NCBI RefSeq assembly: GCF_000719775.1
Contig: NZ_JOHR01000005.1
Coordinates: forward strand, 62,001-126,000
DNA from: Streptomyces sp. NRRL F-5135
GTDB taxonomy: Bacteria > Actinomycetota > Actinomycetes > Streptomycetales > Streptomycetaceae
Length of the DNA stretch: 64,000 nucleotides
Reading direction: 5' to 3'
Positions 24,211-34,172 of this stretch are shown piece by piece (positions within the stretch are counted from its first letter, which is position 1; the number at the start of each line of letters is the position of its first letter). The position numbers were made by a program, and so were the translations under genes. A model generated the notes under the pieces. It did no database searches. It was not told the origin of the DNA and saw only the letters and a program-made list of their open reading frames with translations.

Positions 24211-24987
24211 ATGGCGGAGCAGACACCGGAAACGCCGGTGGCCCGGGGGACGGCAGGAGGCCCGGGCCGTACGGAGGCCGCGGTGGCCCCAGGCACAGCG
24301 GGAGCCGCGGGAGCCGCGGCCCCGGTACGTGTCGTCGCCGTCTCCGCCGGGCTGGGTGAGCCGTCCTCGACCCGGCTGCTGGCGGACCGGCTGGCCGAGG
24401 CCACGACGCGCGAGCTGGCAGCCGAAGACCGGAAGGCCGAGGTCACCGTGGTCGAGCTGCGCGGCCTGGCGGTGGACATCGCCCACCACCTCGTCACCGG
24501 CTTCCCCTCGCCCGCGCTGCGGGCGGCGCTGGACACCGTGACCGGGGCGGACGGGCTCATCGCGGTCACGCCGGTGTTCGCCGCGTCGTACAGCGGGCTG
24601 TTCAAGTCGTTCTTCGACCTGGTCGATCCGGACGCGCTCACCGGCACGCCCGTCCTGCTCGCCGCGACCGGCGGTACCCCGCGTCACTCCCTCGCGGTGG
24701 AGCACGCGATGCGCCCGCTCTTCTCGTACCTGCGCGCGCCGACCCTGCCGACCGCGGTCTTCGCGGCGACGGACGACTGGGGCGGGGGCGCCGACGCGTA
24801 CGCGGGCGGGCTGCCGGCCAGGATCGCTCGGGCGGGCGAGGAGTTCGCGCGGCTGCTGCGGGGGCGGGGCGGCGGCCGAGGCGATGGGCCGGGCGCGAAT
24901 GAGGCGAGCACTGGTGTACGGGACGAGTACGACCCGGACACGGTCGTGCCCTTTGAGCAGCTTCTCGCTCGGCGAACGGCGGATTGA
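24211..24987 (+). CDS. NADPH-dependent FMN reductase (CE1759-type)
   Basis: The 258-residue flavodoxin-fold reductase has VVAVSAGLGEPSSTRLLADR near residue 40 (FMN phosphate loop), DGLIAVTPVFAASYSGLFKS near 112 and LLAATGGTPRHSLAVEHAM near 150. The first about 35 residues are Ala/Gly-rich and disordered. The ATG lies 2 bp after the monooxygenase stop with GAAGGAGG overlapping its last codons. This enzyme should supply reduced FMN to the upstream monooxygenase as a two-component system. Confidence 0.87.
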   Translation: MAEQTPETPVARGTAGGPGRTEAAVAPGTAGAAGAAAPVRVVAVSAGLGEPSSTRLLADRLAEATTRELAAEDRKAEVTVVELRGLAVDIAHHLVTGFPSPALRAALDTVTGADGLIAVTPVFAASYSGLFKSFFDLVDPDALTGTPVLLAATGGTPRHSLAVEHAMRPLFSYLRAPTLPTAVFAATDDWGGGADAYAGGLPARIARAGEEFARLLRGRGGGRGDGPGANEASTGVRDEYDPDTVVPFEQLLARRTAD

Positions 24988-25093
24988 GCAGGTTTGTCCG
25001 GAGGCGGGAGCGAGTAGCAGACGAGAGCAGGCGGAAACGACAGCAAACCGCTGGACGACCCCACGACACTCGGCAGTGACAGGAGAAACCCCC

Positions 25094-25552
25094 ATGAGCG
25101 GCACGATCGTGATCGGCGTCGACGGCTCAGAGCCTTCGCTGAAGGCCCTGTTCTGGGCCGTACGGCAGGCGGAGCTGACGGGCGACCGGCTGACGGCCGT
25201 GATCGGCTGGGAGTATCCGGCGACCGGCTGGGCCGGGATGATGCCGGCCATGCCGGCCGACTTCGACCCGGAGGCCATGGCCCGCCAGATCCTGGACGAG
25301 GCGGTGGAGAAGAACCTGCCGCCAAAGGTCGCGGCGAGCGTCGAGCGCCGGGTGGTCGCCGCCCCGGCGTCCCAGGCCCTGCTGGAGAGCGCGGCGGACG
25401 TCTCCGCGTCCCTGCTGGTGGTGGGCGACCGCGGGTACAGCGGCTTCAAGGCGGCGCTGCTGGGATCGGTGAGCCTGCACGTCACCCAGCACGCGACGTG
25501 CCCGGTGGTCGTGGTGCGCGGCGAGGAGGCCGGGGGCGGCGACACGGCCTGA
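25094..25552 (+). CDS. Universal stress protein (UspA family)
   Basis: The 152-residue single-domain Usp has the N-terminal IVIGVDGSEPSLKALFWAVR and the C-terminal ATP-binding signature VVGDRGYSGFKAALLGSVS, then TCPVVVVR. The G-2x-G-9x-G(S) motif is intact, so it probably binds ATP. ATG 25094 follows AGGAGAAACCCCC. A tandem 17-bp duplication spans its stop codon. Confidence 0.9.
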   Translation: MSGTIVIGVDGSEPSLKALFWAVRQAELTGDRLTAVIGWEYPATGWAGMMPAMPADFDPEAMARQILDEAVEKNLPPKVAASVERRVVAAPASQALLESAADVSASLLVVGDRGYSGFKAALLGSVSLHVTQHATCPVVVVRGEEAGGGDTA

Positions 25553-25582
25553 TCCCTTCGGGTTCCGGCCTGATCCCTTCGG
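25545..25582. repeat. 17-bp tandem duplication spanning the usp stop codon
   Basis: CGGCCTGATCCCTTCGG occurs at 25545-25561 and 25566-25582 (period 21). The first copy contains the TGA stop of the universal stress gene. Because the period is a multiple of three, the second copy repeats the stop in frame. Confidence 0.8.
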
Positions 25583-25611
25583 CATCCGGCCGGAACCCGG
25601 CCGGGCCGGGG

Positions 25612-26049
25612 TCAGGGCTCTCTCGTGTAGAAGGCGTAGAACGTTCCGAGGACCGTGGCCGCGCCGAGTGCCAGGCCGATCCCGGAGGACAGCAGCACGC
25701 TGTGCCCGGTGAGGCTGTAGAGGAACCCCATGGCGCATCCGACGAGGACGCCCCAGGCCGCCGCGCGCAGTTCACGGGGCAGAGCGTGTCCGGTGCGGAC
25801 CAGGGTGAAGACCAGGACGGCCAGGACGGCGCCGGAGATCAGGGCCAGGGCGAGCTGCCCGTAGGAGGCGGAGCCGCCGCTCCGGGCGATGAACTGCGCG
25901 TACGCGCCGTAGCCGACGCCCAGGAGCAGGGAGATGCCCGCGGTGCGCAGGGTGGCGAGGGTGCCGGCGTCGAGGTCCGGGGGCCGGGGGCGTCGGAGGT
26001 GAACGCCGGAGGGCCTGTGGCTTCCTGGGGGCGCTGCGTGTGTGGTCAT
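25612..26049 (-). CDS. Four-helix membrane protein, unknown function
   Basis: The 145-residue protein has a basic N-terminus and four hydrophobic helices (ISLLLGVGYGAYAQFIA, LALALISGAVLAVLVFTLV, AAAWGVLVGCAMGFLYSL, SSGIGLALGAATVLGTFYAF). I do not recognise the family with certainty. Similar small membrane proteins are common in Streptomyces. ATG 26049 follows GAGAGGAGCCGG. The longer frame upstream runs through a minisatellite and is rejected. Confidence 0.7.
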   Translation of the reverse strand: MTTHAAPPGSHRPSGVHLRRPRPPDLDAGTLATLRTAGISLLLGVGYGAYAQFIARSGGSASYGQLALALISGAVLAVLVFTLVRTGHALPRELRAAAWGVLVGCAMGFLYSLTGHSVLLSSGIGLALGAATVLGTFYAFYTREP

Positions 26050-26064
26050 GACGGCCGGCTCCTC

Positions 26065-26124
26065 TCTCCCGTGTCTCCGTCTCTTGTGTCTCGGTCTCCT
26101 GTGTCTCGGTCTCCTGTGTCTCCG
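26065..26124. repeat. Four tandem 15-bp repeats in a 5' leader
   Basis: Four units of TCTCCTGTGTCTCGG (with small variations) run head to tail from 26065 to 26124. They lie 16-75 bp upstream of the minus-strand start at 26049, so they fall in its leader or promoter. Copy number could vary by slippage. Confidence 0.85.
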
Positions 26125-26243
26125 GTTGCTTCCAGCGCACACCTGGGCCCGCCACCCGTCAAACCGGGCCCCGCCCCGACGTTCGTCACCGGGTCGGCCG
26201 TCCACCGCTCGCGCCCGCCGTCCGCGCCCCGTTCTCTGGAAGT

Positions 26244-27356
26244 GTGCGGACAGGACGGGAGAGCCGGGAGCTGCGATCGGTGCGGGCCTGCCTCGCCACC
26301 GTCCTCACCGTCCTCCTGACCGTCCTCGTCCCTGTCGGCGCCGTAGCCGCCTGGGCCGATCTCGAGATCGGGAACTCCGACCGCTTCGTCTCCGCGATGG
26401 CGCCGCTCGCCTCCGACCCCGCCGTACACGAGGCCGTCGCCGACCGGATCACCGACGGCGTGATGGCGCAGCTCGACATGGGCCCCCTCCAGGACGGCGT
26501 GCGGAGCCTGCTGCACGAGGCCGTGCTGTCCTTCGCCACCACGGAAGCCTTCGCCAACGCCTGGCGGACGGCGGCCCGCGCCGCCCATCACGCCGCCGTC
26601 CACGTCCTCACCAGCGGCGGCGGCAACGTCGTGACCATCGACCTCGCCCAGATCACCGAGCGGGTGAAGGGACAGCTGGTGCACGACCACGTGCCCTACG
26701 CCGACCGCATCCCCGTCCGGCACACCCAGATCACCGCCGTCGAGGCCGACGGGCTCGGCGTCTGGCGGGATGTGGCGCAGGCGCTCAGGGCGGCGGGCGT
26801 CTGGCCGGCCCTGGCGACCGTAGTGCTGTCGGGCGTGACCGTGCTGGTCGCCGTGCGGCGGCGCCGGGCGCTGATCGGGGTCGGGCTCGGGTACGCGGGA
26901 GGGGCCATGGTTCTGGCCGTCGTCGTCGCGGTCGCGCGCGGGACGCTGCTCCAGGACCTGCCGGACAACGGTGACCGGGGCGCCGCCCGCGCCATCTACG
27001 ACGCGCTGACCGCTTCGTTGCGCACGACGGCCTGGTCCGTGCTCGTCGGCGGGCTGCTGCTCGCTCTGACCGCCTGGCTGGTGGGACGGCTGAGAAGGCC
27101 GAGAAGGCCGGGCGGCGCGCAGGCCAGGCGTACGCCGGAGCCTCCGGACGCCTCGAGTGCCCCGGGCACGGCGCGGGCATCGGACGCTCCGGCCACGGCG
27201 CGGGCAGCGGGCGCACCGGGTCCGCCGGGCACGCCGCGTACGTCAAGTGCGCCGGACACCAACGGTGCCGCTGGAACGACCGAGACGACCGAGACGACGG
27301 AGACGACCGAGAGAACCCGGCCCGCCCAGCCCGCTGATCCCCCGCGTCTTTACTAA
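26244..27356 (+). CDS. Membrane protein with long extracytoplasmic loop, unknown
   Basis: The 370-residue protein has an N-terminal signal-anchor (ACLATVLTVLLTVLVPVGAV), a soluble region of about 140 residues (FVSAMAPLASDPAVHEAVAD onwards), three more membrane helices (VWPALATVVLSGVTVLVAV, GYAGGAMVLAVVVAVARG, TTAWSVLVGGLLLALTAWLV) and a Pro/Ala/Thr-rich cytoplasmic tail ending in TET repeats. The layout resembles Streptomyces integral membrane proteins of unknown role. GTG 26244 is chosen, with GGAAG directly ahead. It diverges from the gene at 26049. Confidence 0.7.
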   Translation: MRTGRESRELRSVRACLATVLTVLLTVLVPVGAVAAWADLEIGNSDRFVSAMAPLASDPAVHEAVADRITDGVMAQLDMGPLQDGVRSLLHEAVLSFATTEAFANAWRTAARAAHHAAVHVLTSGGGNVVTIDLAQITERVKGQLVHDHVPYADRIPVRHTQITAVEADGLGVWRDVAQALRAAGVWPALATVVLSGVTVLVAVRRRRALIGVGLGYAGGAMVLAVVVAVARGTLLQDLPDNGDRGAARAIYDALTASLRTTAWSVLVGGLLLALTAWLVGRLRRPRRPGGAQARRTPEPPDASSAPGTARASDAPATARAAGAPGPPGTPRTSSAPDTNGAAGTTETTETTETTERTRPAQPADPPRLY

Positions 27357-27419
27357 ATATTTATGCCGATCCCACCCTGCCAAATATCCCTTTTGCCCCA
27401 ATCGACGCACCATGGGGTT

Positions 27420-27983
27420 ATGAGCCACAACACAGCACAGCGACCCCCCACCACCGGCATGGGCACAGGTACGGGCACCGGCACAGGAGCCGGCGCCGGC
27501 ACCGGAATGGGCATGAGTACGGGCGCCGGCACCGGATACGGCACCGGGGCCCACACGGAGCGAAAGGCCGCCTGGGCTATCGGCGGCAGCTTCTTCGCCG
27601 GTGTCCTCATGGTGGTCATAGGGGCTACGGACATACTCCAAGGCGCCACCGCCGTCCGCGGGGATGCTTTCCTGGGCCGGGCGACGAACTACGCCTACAC
27701 CTTCAACCTGGACGCGTGGGGCTGGCTGCACATCGCCCTGGGCATCCTCGTCGCCCTCACGGGCATCGCACTCCTGATGCGGGTCCCGGCGGCCCGGTAC
27801 GTGGGTATAGCCCTCACGTCACTGGTCCTCGTGTCCCAGTTCATGTACCTGCCCCACCAGCCGTTGTGGGCGATCGTGAACATCGCACTGTCGGCGTTCA
27901 TCATCTGGGCACTGGCGTACGACCACATGGGAGGACGAGGTACGGAGGGACGCACCGAGACCGGATACGGAGGCAGAACCTGA
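27420..27983 (+). CDS. DUF7144-like four-helix membrane protein
   Basis: The 187-residue protein has an N-terminal Gly/Thr tail of about 45 residues built from TGTG/AGAG repeats. Four membrane helices follow (AIGGSFFAGVLMVVIGATDIL, WLHIALGILVALTGIALLM, VGIALTSLVLVSQFMYLP, AIVNIALSAFIIWALAYD). The core with YTFNLDAWGWLHIALG matches what I remember as the DUF7144 family, of unknown role. ATG 27420 is chosen because GGGG precedes it and the longer frame has no support. The preceding spacer contains AT-rich AAATATTT at 27355-27362. Confidence 0.7.
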   Translation: MSHNTAQRPPTTGMGTGTGTGTGAGAGTGMGMSTGAGTGYGTGAHTERKAAWAIGGSFFAGVLMVVIGATDILQGATAVRGDAFLGRATNYAYTFNLDAWGWLHIALGILVALTGIALLMRVPAARYVGIALTSLVLVSQFMYLPHQPLWAIVNIALSAFIIWALAYDHMGGRGTEGRTETGYGGRT

Positions 27984-28034
27984 TCCATCCCGGCTCCTCA
28001 AGGCCCCTCACCCCTCATCCCCTTTTCCTGGTCC

Positions 28035-28079
28035 ACGCGTTACGGGCGCGGCGCCACGGCTGCCGCGCCCGTAACGCGT
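28035..28079. terminator. Strong bidirectional terminator with perfect 18-bp stem
   Basis: Arms ACGCGTTACGGGCGCGGC (28035-28052) and GCCGCGCCCGTAACGCGT (28062-28079) pair perfectly around GCCACGGCT. It lies between convergent genes (27983 and 28116) and can stop both. Confidence 0.9.
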
Positions 28080-28115
28080 CGTCACACACCCAGCCCCCAA
28101 CCCACCTCGCTCGCC

Positions 28116-28535
28116 TCATCTGCCCCCCGAGACCTTGAGCGTCACCCAGACGCGCTTGCCCGGCCCCCGCCGGGGCGCCACCCCCCAGTCGTCCGCGAGC
28201 GCCTCGATCAGCGCGAGCCCCCGGCCGCACTCGTCCTCCAGGCCCGGCGTACGCGGCCGGGGCAGGAAGTCCCCGGCGTCCTCGACCTCCAGCCGGATCA
28301 GACCGTCGACACGGTGCAGGGTGACGGCGATGTCGCGCCCAGGGGGACTGCCGTGGCGCAGCGCGTTGGTGACGAGCTCGGAGAGGAGGAGCGCGGCGGT
28401 CTCCCCCGGATCGCCGGGCAGATCGATGTTCGTGCGAAGGACGTCCCGGGCCCGCCCCACACTGCGGGGATGGCTGGGCAACCGGAACTGGACGAGCTGG
28501 TCATACCGGTCGCGCTGTTCACCGTCGAAGGTCAT
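28116..28535 (-). CDS. RsbW/SpoIIAB-like anti-sigma ATP-binding protein
   Basis: The 139-residue HATPase_c-domain protein has N-box LLLSELVTNALRHGSPPG, VEDAGDFLPRPR (G1) and GRGLALIEALADDWGV (G2). Proteins of this size and order act as serine kinases and anti-sigma factors for SigB/SigF-type sigma factors in Streptomyces. ATG 28535 has GGGAAGG 11 bases upstream. GTG 28559 is the alternative. No cognate anti-anti-sigma gene is adjacent, so its target is unknown. Confidence 0.85.
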   Translation of the reverse strand: MTFDGEQRDRYDQLVQFRLPSHPRSVGRARDVLRTNIDLPGDPGETAALLLSELVTNALRHGSPPGRDIAVTLHRVDGLIRLEVEDAGDFLPRPRTPGLEDECGRGLALIEALADDWGVAPRRGPGKRVWVTLKVSGGR

Positions 28536-28735
28536 GGAAATGACCTTCCCTGCGGACACCCGTTTTACTTTCCGTGCACCAGGGATGACTGTGTGCAGCT
28601 ATGGTTGATTGTTGGCCAGTTCTGGACAGACGCCCCGACGGCGTACGTACGGAACGCCCCGACCGCCCCACTCATCCCGGCCGCCCCGGCCGCCCCGGCC
28701 GCCTTCCTCCTCCGGGCCGTCGAGCCGTCGGCCCG

Positions 28736-29191
<456 letters not shown>

Positions 29192-29508
29192 ACCCCGAGG
29201 GTAGACGGGCCCGCCCCCGAGCCCTGCCTGAATAAACCACCGTTCGGGGTGATCGCGGAGGCGGCGGGATGACGCGCTAGACGCGTTGGCAGCGCTCTCG
29301 CAGCGCTCTACGCGCCTCAGATGACGGAGCGGGGTGGCGCCGGTCCGAGACGGCGCCACCCCGAGTCACCGCGACCGACGCGGCGCCCGTCGCCCGGCCC
29401 GGACCGGCCGCAGGCGACAGCGGGGCCGGGGGACGGAGGACGGGGGACGAGCGGCGGTCGGCGGTCAGCGGTCAGCGGTCAGCAATCGACGGGTCGGTAA
29501 TCGACGGA

Positions 29509-31578
29509 TCAGACGCCGATGTCGCCGCCGTCCTTGCGCCAGACGGAGACCACCGACGGACGGACGATCCGGCCCGGTCCGTCGGGCCAGGTGCTGGCCG
29601 GCTTCTCGACCGACGCGCCGTCGATCTCGCCCGGGTGCTGCACGGCCACCAGGACCCGGCGGTCCTGGATCACCGGGCCACAGGTCTCCGCGCCGTTCGG
29701 CATGGTCAGGAACTGCTTCAGCTCACCGCGCCGCTCGCCCTGCGTCGCGACGCCGAACAGACCGTCGTGGTTGCCCAGCGCGTTGCCGTCCGTCGAGATC
29801 CACAGGTTGCCGTGCGGGTCGAAGGCGACGTTGTCCGGGCAGGAGATCGGGCTGACCTTGTCCTTCGGGAAGCCGGCGAAGTACGTGCCCGCGTCCTTCG
29901 GGTCGCCCGCGACGAGGAAGAGCCGCCACGCGAAGCGGTCGCTCGCCGGGTTGTCCCGGTTCTCGGCCAGCTCCAGGATGTGGCCGTGCTTGTTGGCGTT
30001 ACGGGGGTTGGCCTCGTCGGGGCCCGCCTTGCCGGACTTGCCGCGGTCGGTGTTGTTCGTCAGCGCCACGTACACCCGGCCCGTGCGCGGCGACGGCTCG
30101 ACGTCCTCGGGACGGTCCATCTTGGTGGCGCCGACCTTGTCGCCCGCCAGCCGCGTGAAGACGTACACCTCCTCCGCGGTCATCCCGGGAACGTGCGAGA
30201 CATCGCCCGTGGCGAGCGGGATCCACACGCCGGAGCCGTCGAACTCGCCGTCGCTCGGGAGCTTTCCGGTGCCGTCGATCTCGCCGGCCGGGCTGTCGCC
30301 GGTGAGCTTGGCGACGTACAGCGTGCCCTCGTCCAGCAGCGTCAGGTTGTGCTCGCGGGCGGCGCGGTCGTTGCCCTTCTTCATGCGCTTGGACGAGACG
30401 AACTTGTACAGGTAGTCGAAGCGCTCGTCGTCGCCCATGTAGACGACGGGCCGGCCGTCGGCGGTCAGGCGCGGCTGCGCGGCCTCGTGCTTGAAGCGGC
30501 CGAGGGCGGTGCGCTTGCGGGGCGTGGAGTCCGGGTCGTACGGGTCGAGTTCGACGACCCAGCCGAACCGGTGCGCCTCGTTGGGCTCCTGCTTCAGGTC
30601 GAAGCGCTTGTCGAACCGTTCCCACTTGCGCTCGCTGGCGCCCGTACCGATGCCGTAGCGGCGGTCCGTGGCACTGGAGCCGTTCGCGAAGTACTGGTTG
30701 AAGTTCTCCTCGCCGTGCAGCGTGGTGCCCCAGGGGGTGGTGCCGCCGGCGCAGTTGTTGAGCGTGCCGTAGACCTTGGTGCCCGTACGGTCGGCGGAGG
30801 TGCGCAGCAGCGGGCCGCCGGCGGCCGGGCCGGTGAGCCGGAACTCGCTGGTGACGGTGAGGCGCCGGTTGAGCTGGTGGCGGGTGACGGCGGTGAGCTT
30901 GCCGCTCCCGCGGTCCTCCTCGACCACGACGACGGAGAGGCCGTGGGCGGCCCAGGCGATCTCCACCTGCTCGCGGGTCGGCTTCTCGGGGTCGTACCCC
31001 TTGAACATGAGGACCTCGTCCGTGTACTCGTGGTTGGCCACGAGCACCTGGCGGCCGCGCTCGCCCTTGAGGGGCAGCAGGCTCAGGAAGTCGTTGTTGT
31101 AACCGAACTGGCCCGCCTGCGCCTTGGCGGACTGCTTGTCCGGGTCGAAGGCGGGGGCGCCGCGCAGGATGGGGTCGCCCCAGCGGATGACCACGTTCTG
31201 GGCGTAACCGGCGGGGATCGTCACGGTGTCGGCCGTGTTGGGGGCGACGGGCGTGAAGCGGAGTCCGCGGGCGCCGTCGGCCTTGGGACCGGCCCCGGGG
31301 CCCTTGCCGAAGCCCGCGCCGGCGGCGGGGGCCGCCTCGGCCGGGGTGCCGCCGGGGCCGAGGGCGACCGCGCCGCCCGCGGCGGTGGCGACCGTCACGA
31401 CGGCGGCGGCGCGCATCATCGAACGGCGGGAGAGCGCACCGGCGATGACATCGCCGACGTACTCGTTGTCGCTCTTGTTCGGGACCTCGTGGAAGCAGGC
31501 GTCACCACAGCGGTAACGACAGGTGAGGGCGGAACGACCGCCCGGGTGGGTGTTGAGCAGCGGCAGCAGGTTGCGCAC
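29509..31578 (-). CDS. PhoX-family alkaline phosphatase, Tat-exported
   Basis: The 689-residue protein of the PhoX/DUF839 group has an N-terminal Cys-containing stretch (RYRCGDACFHEV), a twin-arginine signal (SRRSMMRAAAVVTVATAAGG near residue 50) and a beta-propeller domain. Visible conserved segments are VLVANHEYTDEVLMF, NNCAGGTTPWGTTLHGEEN, PVVYMGDDERFDYLYKF, ISCPDNVAFDPHGNLWIS and PNGAETCGPVI. PhoX enzymes are Ca2+/Fe3+-dependent phosphatases for phosphate scavenging. GTG 31578 has CGGAGGC at 5-bp spacing. A PHO box lies 107 bp upstream, so PhoRP control is likely. Confidence 0.9.
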   Translation of the reverse strand: MRNLLPLLNTHPGGRSALTCRYRCGDACFHEVPNKSDNEYVGDVIAGALSRRSMMRAAAVVTVATAAGGAVALGPGGTPAEAAPAAGAGFGKGPGAGPKADGARGLRFTPVAPNTADTVTIPAGYAQNVVIRWGDPILRGAPAFDPDKQSAKAQAGQFGYNNDFLSLLPLKGERGRQVLVANHEYTDEVLMFKGYDPEKPTREQVEIAWAAHGLSVVVVEEDRGSGKLTAVTRHQLNRRLTVTSEFRLTGPAAGGPLLRTSADRTGTKVYGTLNNCAGGTTPWGTTLHGEENFNQYFANGSSATDRRYGIGTGASERKWERFDKRFDLKQEPNEAHRFGWVVELDPYDPDSTPRKRTALGRFKHEAAQPRLTADGRPVVYMGDDERFDYLYKFVSSKRMKKGNDRAAREHNLTLLDEGTLYVAKLTGDSPAGEIDGTGKLPSDGEFDGSGVWIPLATGDVSHVPGMTAEEVYVFTRLAGDKVGATKMDRPEDVEPSPRTGRVYVALTNNTDRGKSGKAGPDEANPRNANKHGHILELAENRDNPASDRFAWRLFLVAGDPKDAGTYFAGFPKDKVSPISCPDNVAFDPHGNLWISTDGNALGNHDGLFGVATQGERRGELKQFLTMPNGAETCGPVIQDRRVLVAVQHPGEIDGASVEKPASTWPDGPGRIVRPSVVSVWRKDGGDIGV

Positions 31579-31908
31579 GTACGCCTCCGGTGTTGCGAAA
31601 ATTCGGCGCGCAACCGCGCCGACAGGCTGTCGGGATGTCTCGTCGGCGGCGACGCTAGGCGCGGAGGCCAGCAGGGCGGCGGCGCGAAGGTGAACGGCCG
31701 ATGAATGCCGGGCGGCCGGGAGATCGGCTGGCGCAGGTGGGCGCGGGGGCTTGACAGATCGTGCACGGGAAGTGCCGGATCGCGTTCGCACAGGGCTCCC
31801 CTGCCCGGAACACTTCCGGACGGCCGCTAACCTTACGTATCCGCCGTGGCCAGGGATGCGCTTCCCGGTGGCGGGGCACCGCACCCACCTCATCTGAAAG
31901 GCTCGCCC
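31579..31908. other. Divergent promoter region of phoX and the VWA gene
   Basis: 330 bp without a gene. It contains the PHO box (listed next). The remainder shows no recognisable element. The VWA gene start at 31909 has AAAGG nearby. Confidence 0.5.
31685..31706 (-). promoter_or_regulatory. PHO box (PhoP-binding direct repeat)
   Basis: On the minus strand two adjacent 11-bp units, ATTCATCGGCC and GTTCACCTTCG, match the Streptomyces PHO-box pattern (GTTCACC plus 4 bases). The second unit is a 7/7 match and the first 5/7. The box lies about 107 bp upstream of the phoX start and in its orientation. Confidence 0.65.
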
Positions 31909-33957
31909 ATGGGCATTCGGAGCTTGCTGCGCAAGGTGTTCGGACGCGACCGTGCGGAGGAGCACAGAGAGTCGGGGGCGTCGTCGGCCGGGGCTTCGGC
32001 CGGAACGCCGGCCGGGCAGTCGGCCGGAACGCCGGGCGGGGCATCGACCGCGGCGTCCGTACCGGCCCAGGACGGAGGCGACGGCGAGGGCAAGGCCCCG
32101 GCCCCGGAACCGGCGGCAACCGCCGGGAAGACGGAGACGAAGACCGAGACGAAGACCGGTACGACCGAGTCGACGGCCGGGACGGTGACCGGGACGACGG
32201 CCGGGACGACCGGTCCTTCCGAAGCGGACGCGGCCACGTCGGCCACCACTTCCACGGGATCTACGGCATCTACCGGATCTACGGCGTCCGAAGCGTCCGG
32301 AACATCGGAAAAGACCGAGGGCAAGCCGGAGTCCACGAGGGCGTCGGTGCCGCCGCCGGCCCGGAGGTCGCCGGAGCCGGCCGGGGCGGCGGATCTGGTC
32401 GCGGCGGCGTTCGACCGGGCCCGGCCGTCCGGAGACTCCGGCCGTACGGTCCCGTCCCAGGCCACCCCCGAGGACCGTACGGCCGACGAACCGCGGCCCC
32501 CGGCCGCCAAGGCGACGGTGCCGGCGCAGGCATCGGCCCGTTCGAGGTCAACGTCGGCGGCGGAGAATCCCGTTGAGGACGAGCTCACGTCGACGCCGCG
32601 CAACGATCCGCAGGCGGAGGCGGATCCGGTGGTACCGGCGGAGGGAACGGCGGACGGGGGCCAGGGACCCGGCGCCGATGCGTTGAACGCAACGGGAGAC
32701 GCAAAAGCCGGGACCGGAACGGGGACCGAAGTCGAGCCCCGGACCGAGCCCGAAGCACAGGCCGGCCCGGAAGCGGTGACGGGAGCGACCGCCGAGCCGG
32801 CGGAGCCTGCCAAGCCCACCGAACCCGCCGAGCCTGCCAAGCCCACCGAACCCGCCGAGCCCGCCGAGCCCGTCGAACCGGCTGCCGCGAGCGGCACGGC
32901 CGCGACCGTGCCGGAACAGCGGGCGGAGAGCACGACCGTGCCGGAGCAGAAGCCGGAGCAGAAGCCGAAGCCGGGACCGAAGCCGGAAGAGCAGCCGGAG
33001 CAGGAGCCGCGCCGCGTGCCCGGACCCGTTCCCGAGGCCGAGACCAGGCAGGTGGCCCGGAGCGTGGCGGAGCCCGCGCCGGCCGACGTACCCGAGCCGA
33101 AGGCCGACACCACGGCCGAAACCCGGGCCGAAACCGCCACCGTGGCAGCCGCCCCGGAACCGGAAGCCGCTCCCGAACCCGAGCCCACGACCACCGCAGC
33201 CACCACGGAGCCCACAGACACCCCCGGCACCGTCAACGTCGGCAGCGCCGGCGACGCCGGTAAGCCCGCCTTCTCCCTCGCCCGGCTCAAGACCCGCGCC
33301 CCCGAACTCGCCGAGCACTACAAGGCCGCAGGGGCCGCGCTGCGCAAGCGAGGACTCGGCGGCGCGCGGGCCACGGTGTACCTGGTGCTCGACCGGTCCG
33401 CGTCCATGCGGCCGTTCTACAAGGACGGCAGCGTCCAGCACCTCGGCGAGCGGGCACTCGCGCTCGCCGCGCACCTGGACGCCGGGGCCACCGTCCACCT
33501 CGTCTTCTTCTCCACCGAGATCGACGGGACCGGCGAACTCGAGCTCACCGAGTACGCAGGGAAGATCAACGAGCTGCACGACTCCCTCGGCCGCATGGGC
33601 CGTACGAACTACCACCTCGCCGTCGACGAGGTCGTCGCCCTCCACGAGAAGGCCGGCCGCCCGGGGCCCGCGCTGGTGATCTTCCAGACGGACGGGGCCC
33701 CGAGCGCCGTACGGGTCACGGAACAGGCCCTCGCCCGGGCCGCCGGGGCGCCACTGTTCTGGCAGTTCGTGGCGTTCGGCGACCCGGACGCGAAGGACTT
33801 CAACTTCGTACGCAGGCTCGGCGCCGACCCGAACGCCCCGCACGTCGGCTTCAGCCACGCGGGCCCCGCCCCGCGTGCGCTCGGCGACGCCGAGTTCTAC
33901 CGCGATCTGCTCGCCGCCTGGCAGCCGGACGGGACGGCGCCCACGAGCGCCGAGTGA
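31909..33957 (+). CDS. VWA-domain protein with long acidic/proline-rich region (TerF-like)
   Basis: The 682-residue protein begins with a short basic segment ([19 protein letters not shown]). It then has about 430 residues of low-complexity Ala/Glu/Pro/Thr sequence with [18 protein letters not shown] repeats at about 300-335. The C-terminal von Willebrand A domain starts near residue 485, with MIDAS motif [14 protein letters not shown], Thr in [13 protein letters not shown] and Asp in [12 protein letters not shown]. All MIDAS residues are present. TerF-like VWA proteins of this type occur in tellurite-resistance and stress systems. No ter genes are nearby. ATG 31909 was chosen over an upstream in-frame start. 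Confidence 0.75.
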   Translation: MGIRSLLRKVFGRDRAEEHRESGASSAGASAGTPAGQSAGTPGGASTAASVPAQDGGDGEGKAPAPEPAATAGKTETKTETKTGTTESTAGTVTGTTAGTTGPSEADAATSATTSTGSTASTGSTASEASGTSEKTEGKPESTRASVPPPARRSPEPAGAADLVAAAFDRARPSGDSGRTVPSQATPEDRTADEPRPPAAKATVPAQASARSRSTSAAENPVEDELTSTPRNDPQAEADPVVPAEGTADGGQGPGADALNATGDAKAGTGTGTEVEPRTEPEAQAGPEAVTGATAEPAEPAKPTEPAEPAKPTEPAEPAEPVEPAAASGTAATVPEQRAESTTVPEQKPEQKPKPGPKPEEQPEQEPRRVPGPVPEAETRQVARSVAEPAPADVPEPKADTTAETRAETATVAAAPEPEAAPEPEPTTTAATTEPTDTPGTVNVGSAGDAGKPAFSLARLKTRAPELAEHYKAAGAALRKRGLGGARATVYLVLDRSASMRPFYKDGSVQHLGERALALAAHLDAGATVHLVFFSTEIDGTGELELTEYAGKINELHDSLGRMGRTNYHLAVDEVVALHEKAGRPGPALVIFQTDGAPSAVRVTEQALARAAGAPLFWQFVAFGDPDAKDFNFVRRLGADPNAPHVGFSHAGPAPRALGDAEFYRDLLAAWQPDGTAPTSAE

Positions 33958-34014
33958 ATCCTGGCGTCGGTCGCCGGTCGCAACGCGCCGGCCGTTGACC
34001 CACAACCGATCGAA

Positions 34015-34051
34015 GCGGCGGGCGGATGCCGATCAGGCGTCCGCCCGCCGC
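34015..34051. terminator. Bidirectional terminator between VWA and sensor kinase genes
   Basis: GCGGCGGGCGGATGCC (34015-34030) and GGCGTCCGCCCGCCGC (34036-34051) form a 16-bp stem with one wobble pair and a 5-base loop. It lies 57 bp after the VWA stop and downstream of the convergent kinase gene. Confidence 0.8.
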
Positions 34052-34172
34052 CGTGTCACGCGGGCCCCGTTCGTCACGTCAGACGCGTCACGTCACGTGC
34101 GTCACGCCACGCGCGTCCCGTCAACGAAGCGCGGCCCCGGAACGGCTACCCGGCTACCCGGCAGCTACCCGG

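Noticed and set aside
28035..28079. The perfect 18-bp inverted repeat as an attC or IS end
   Set aside because: It is a simple terminator between convergent genes, with no integrase, cassette or duplicated target nearby.
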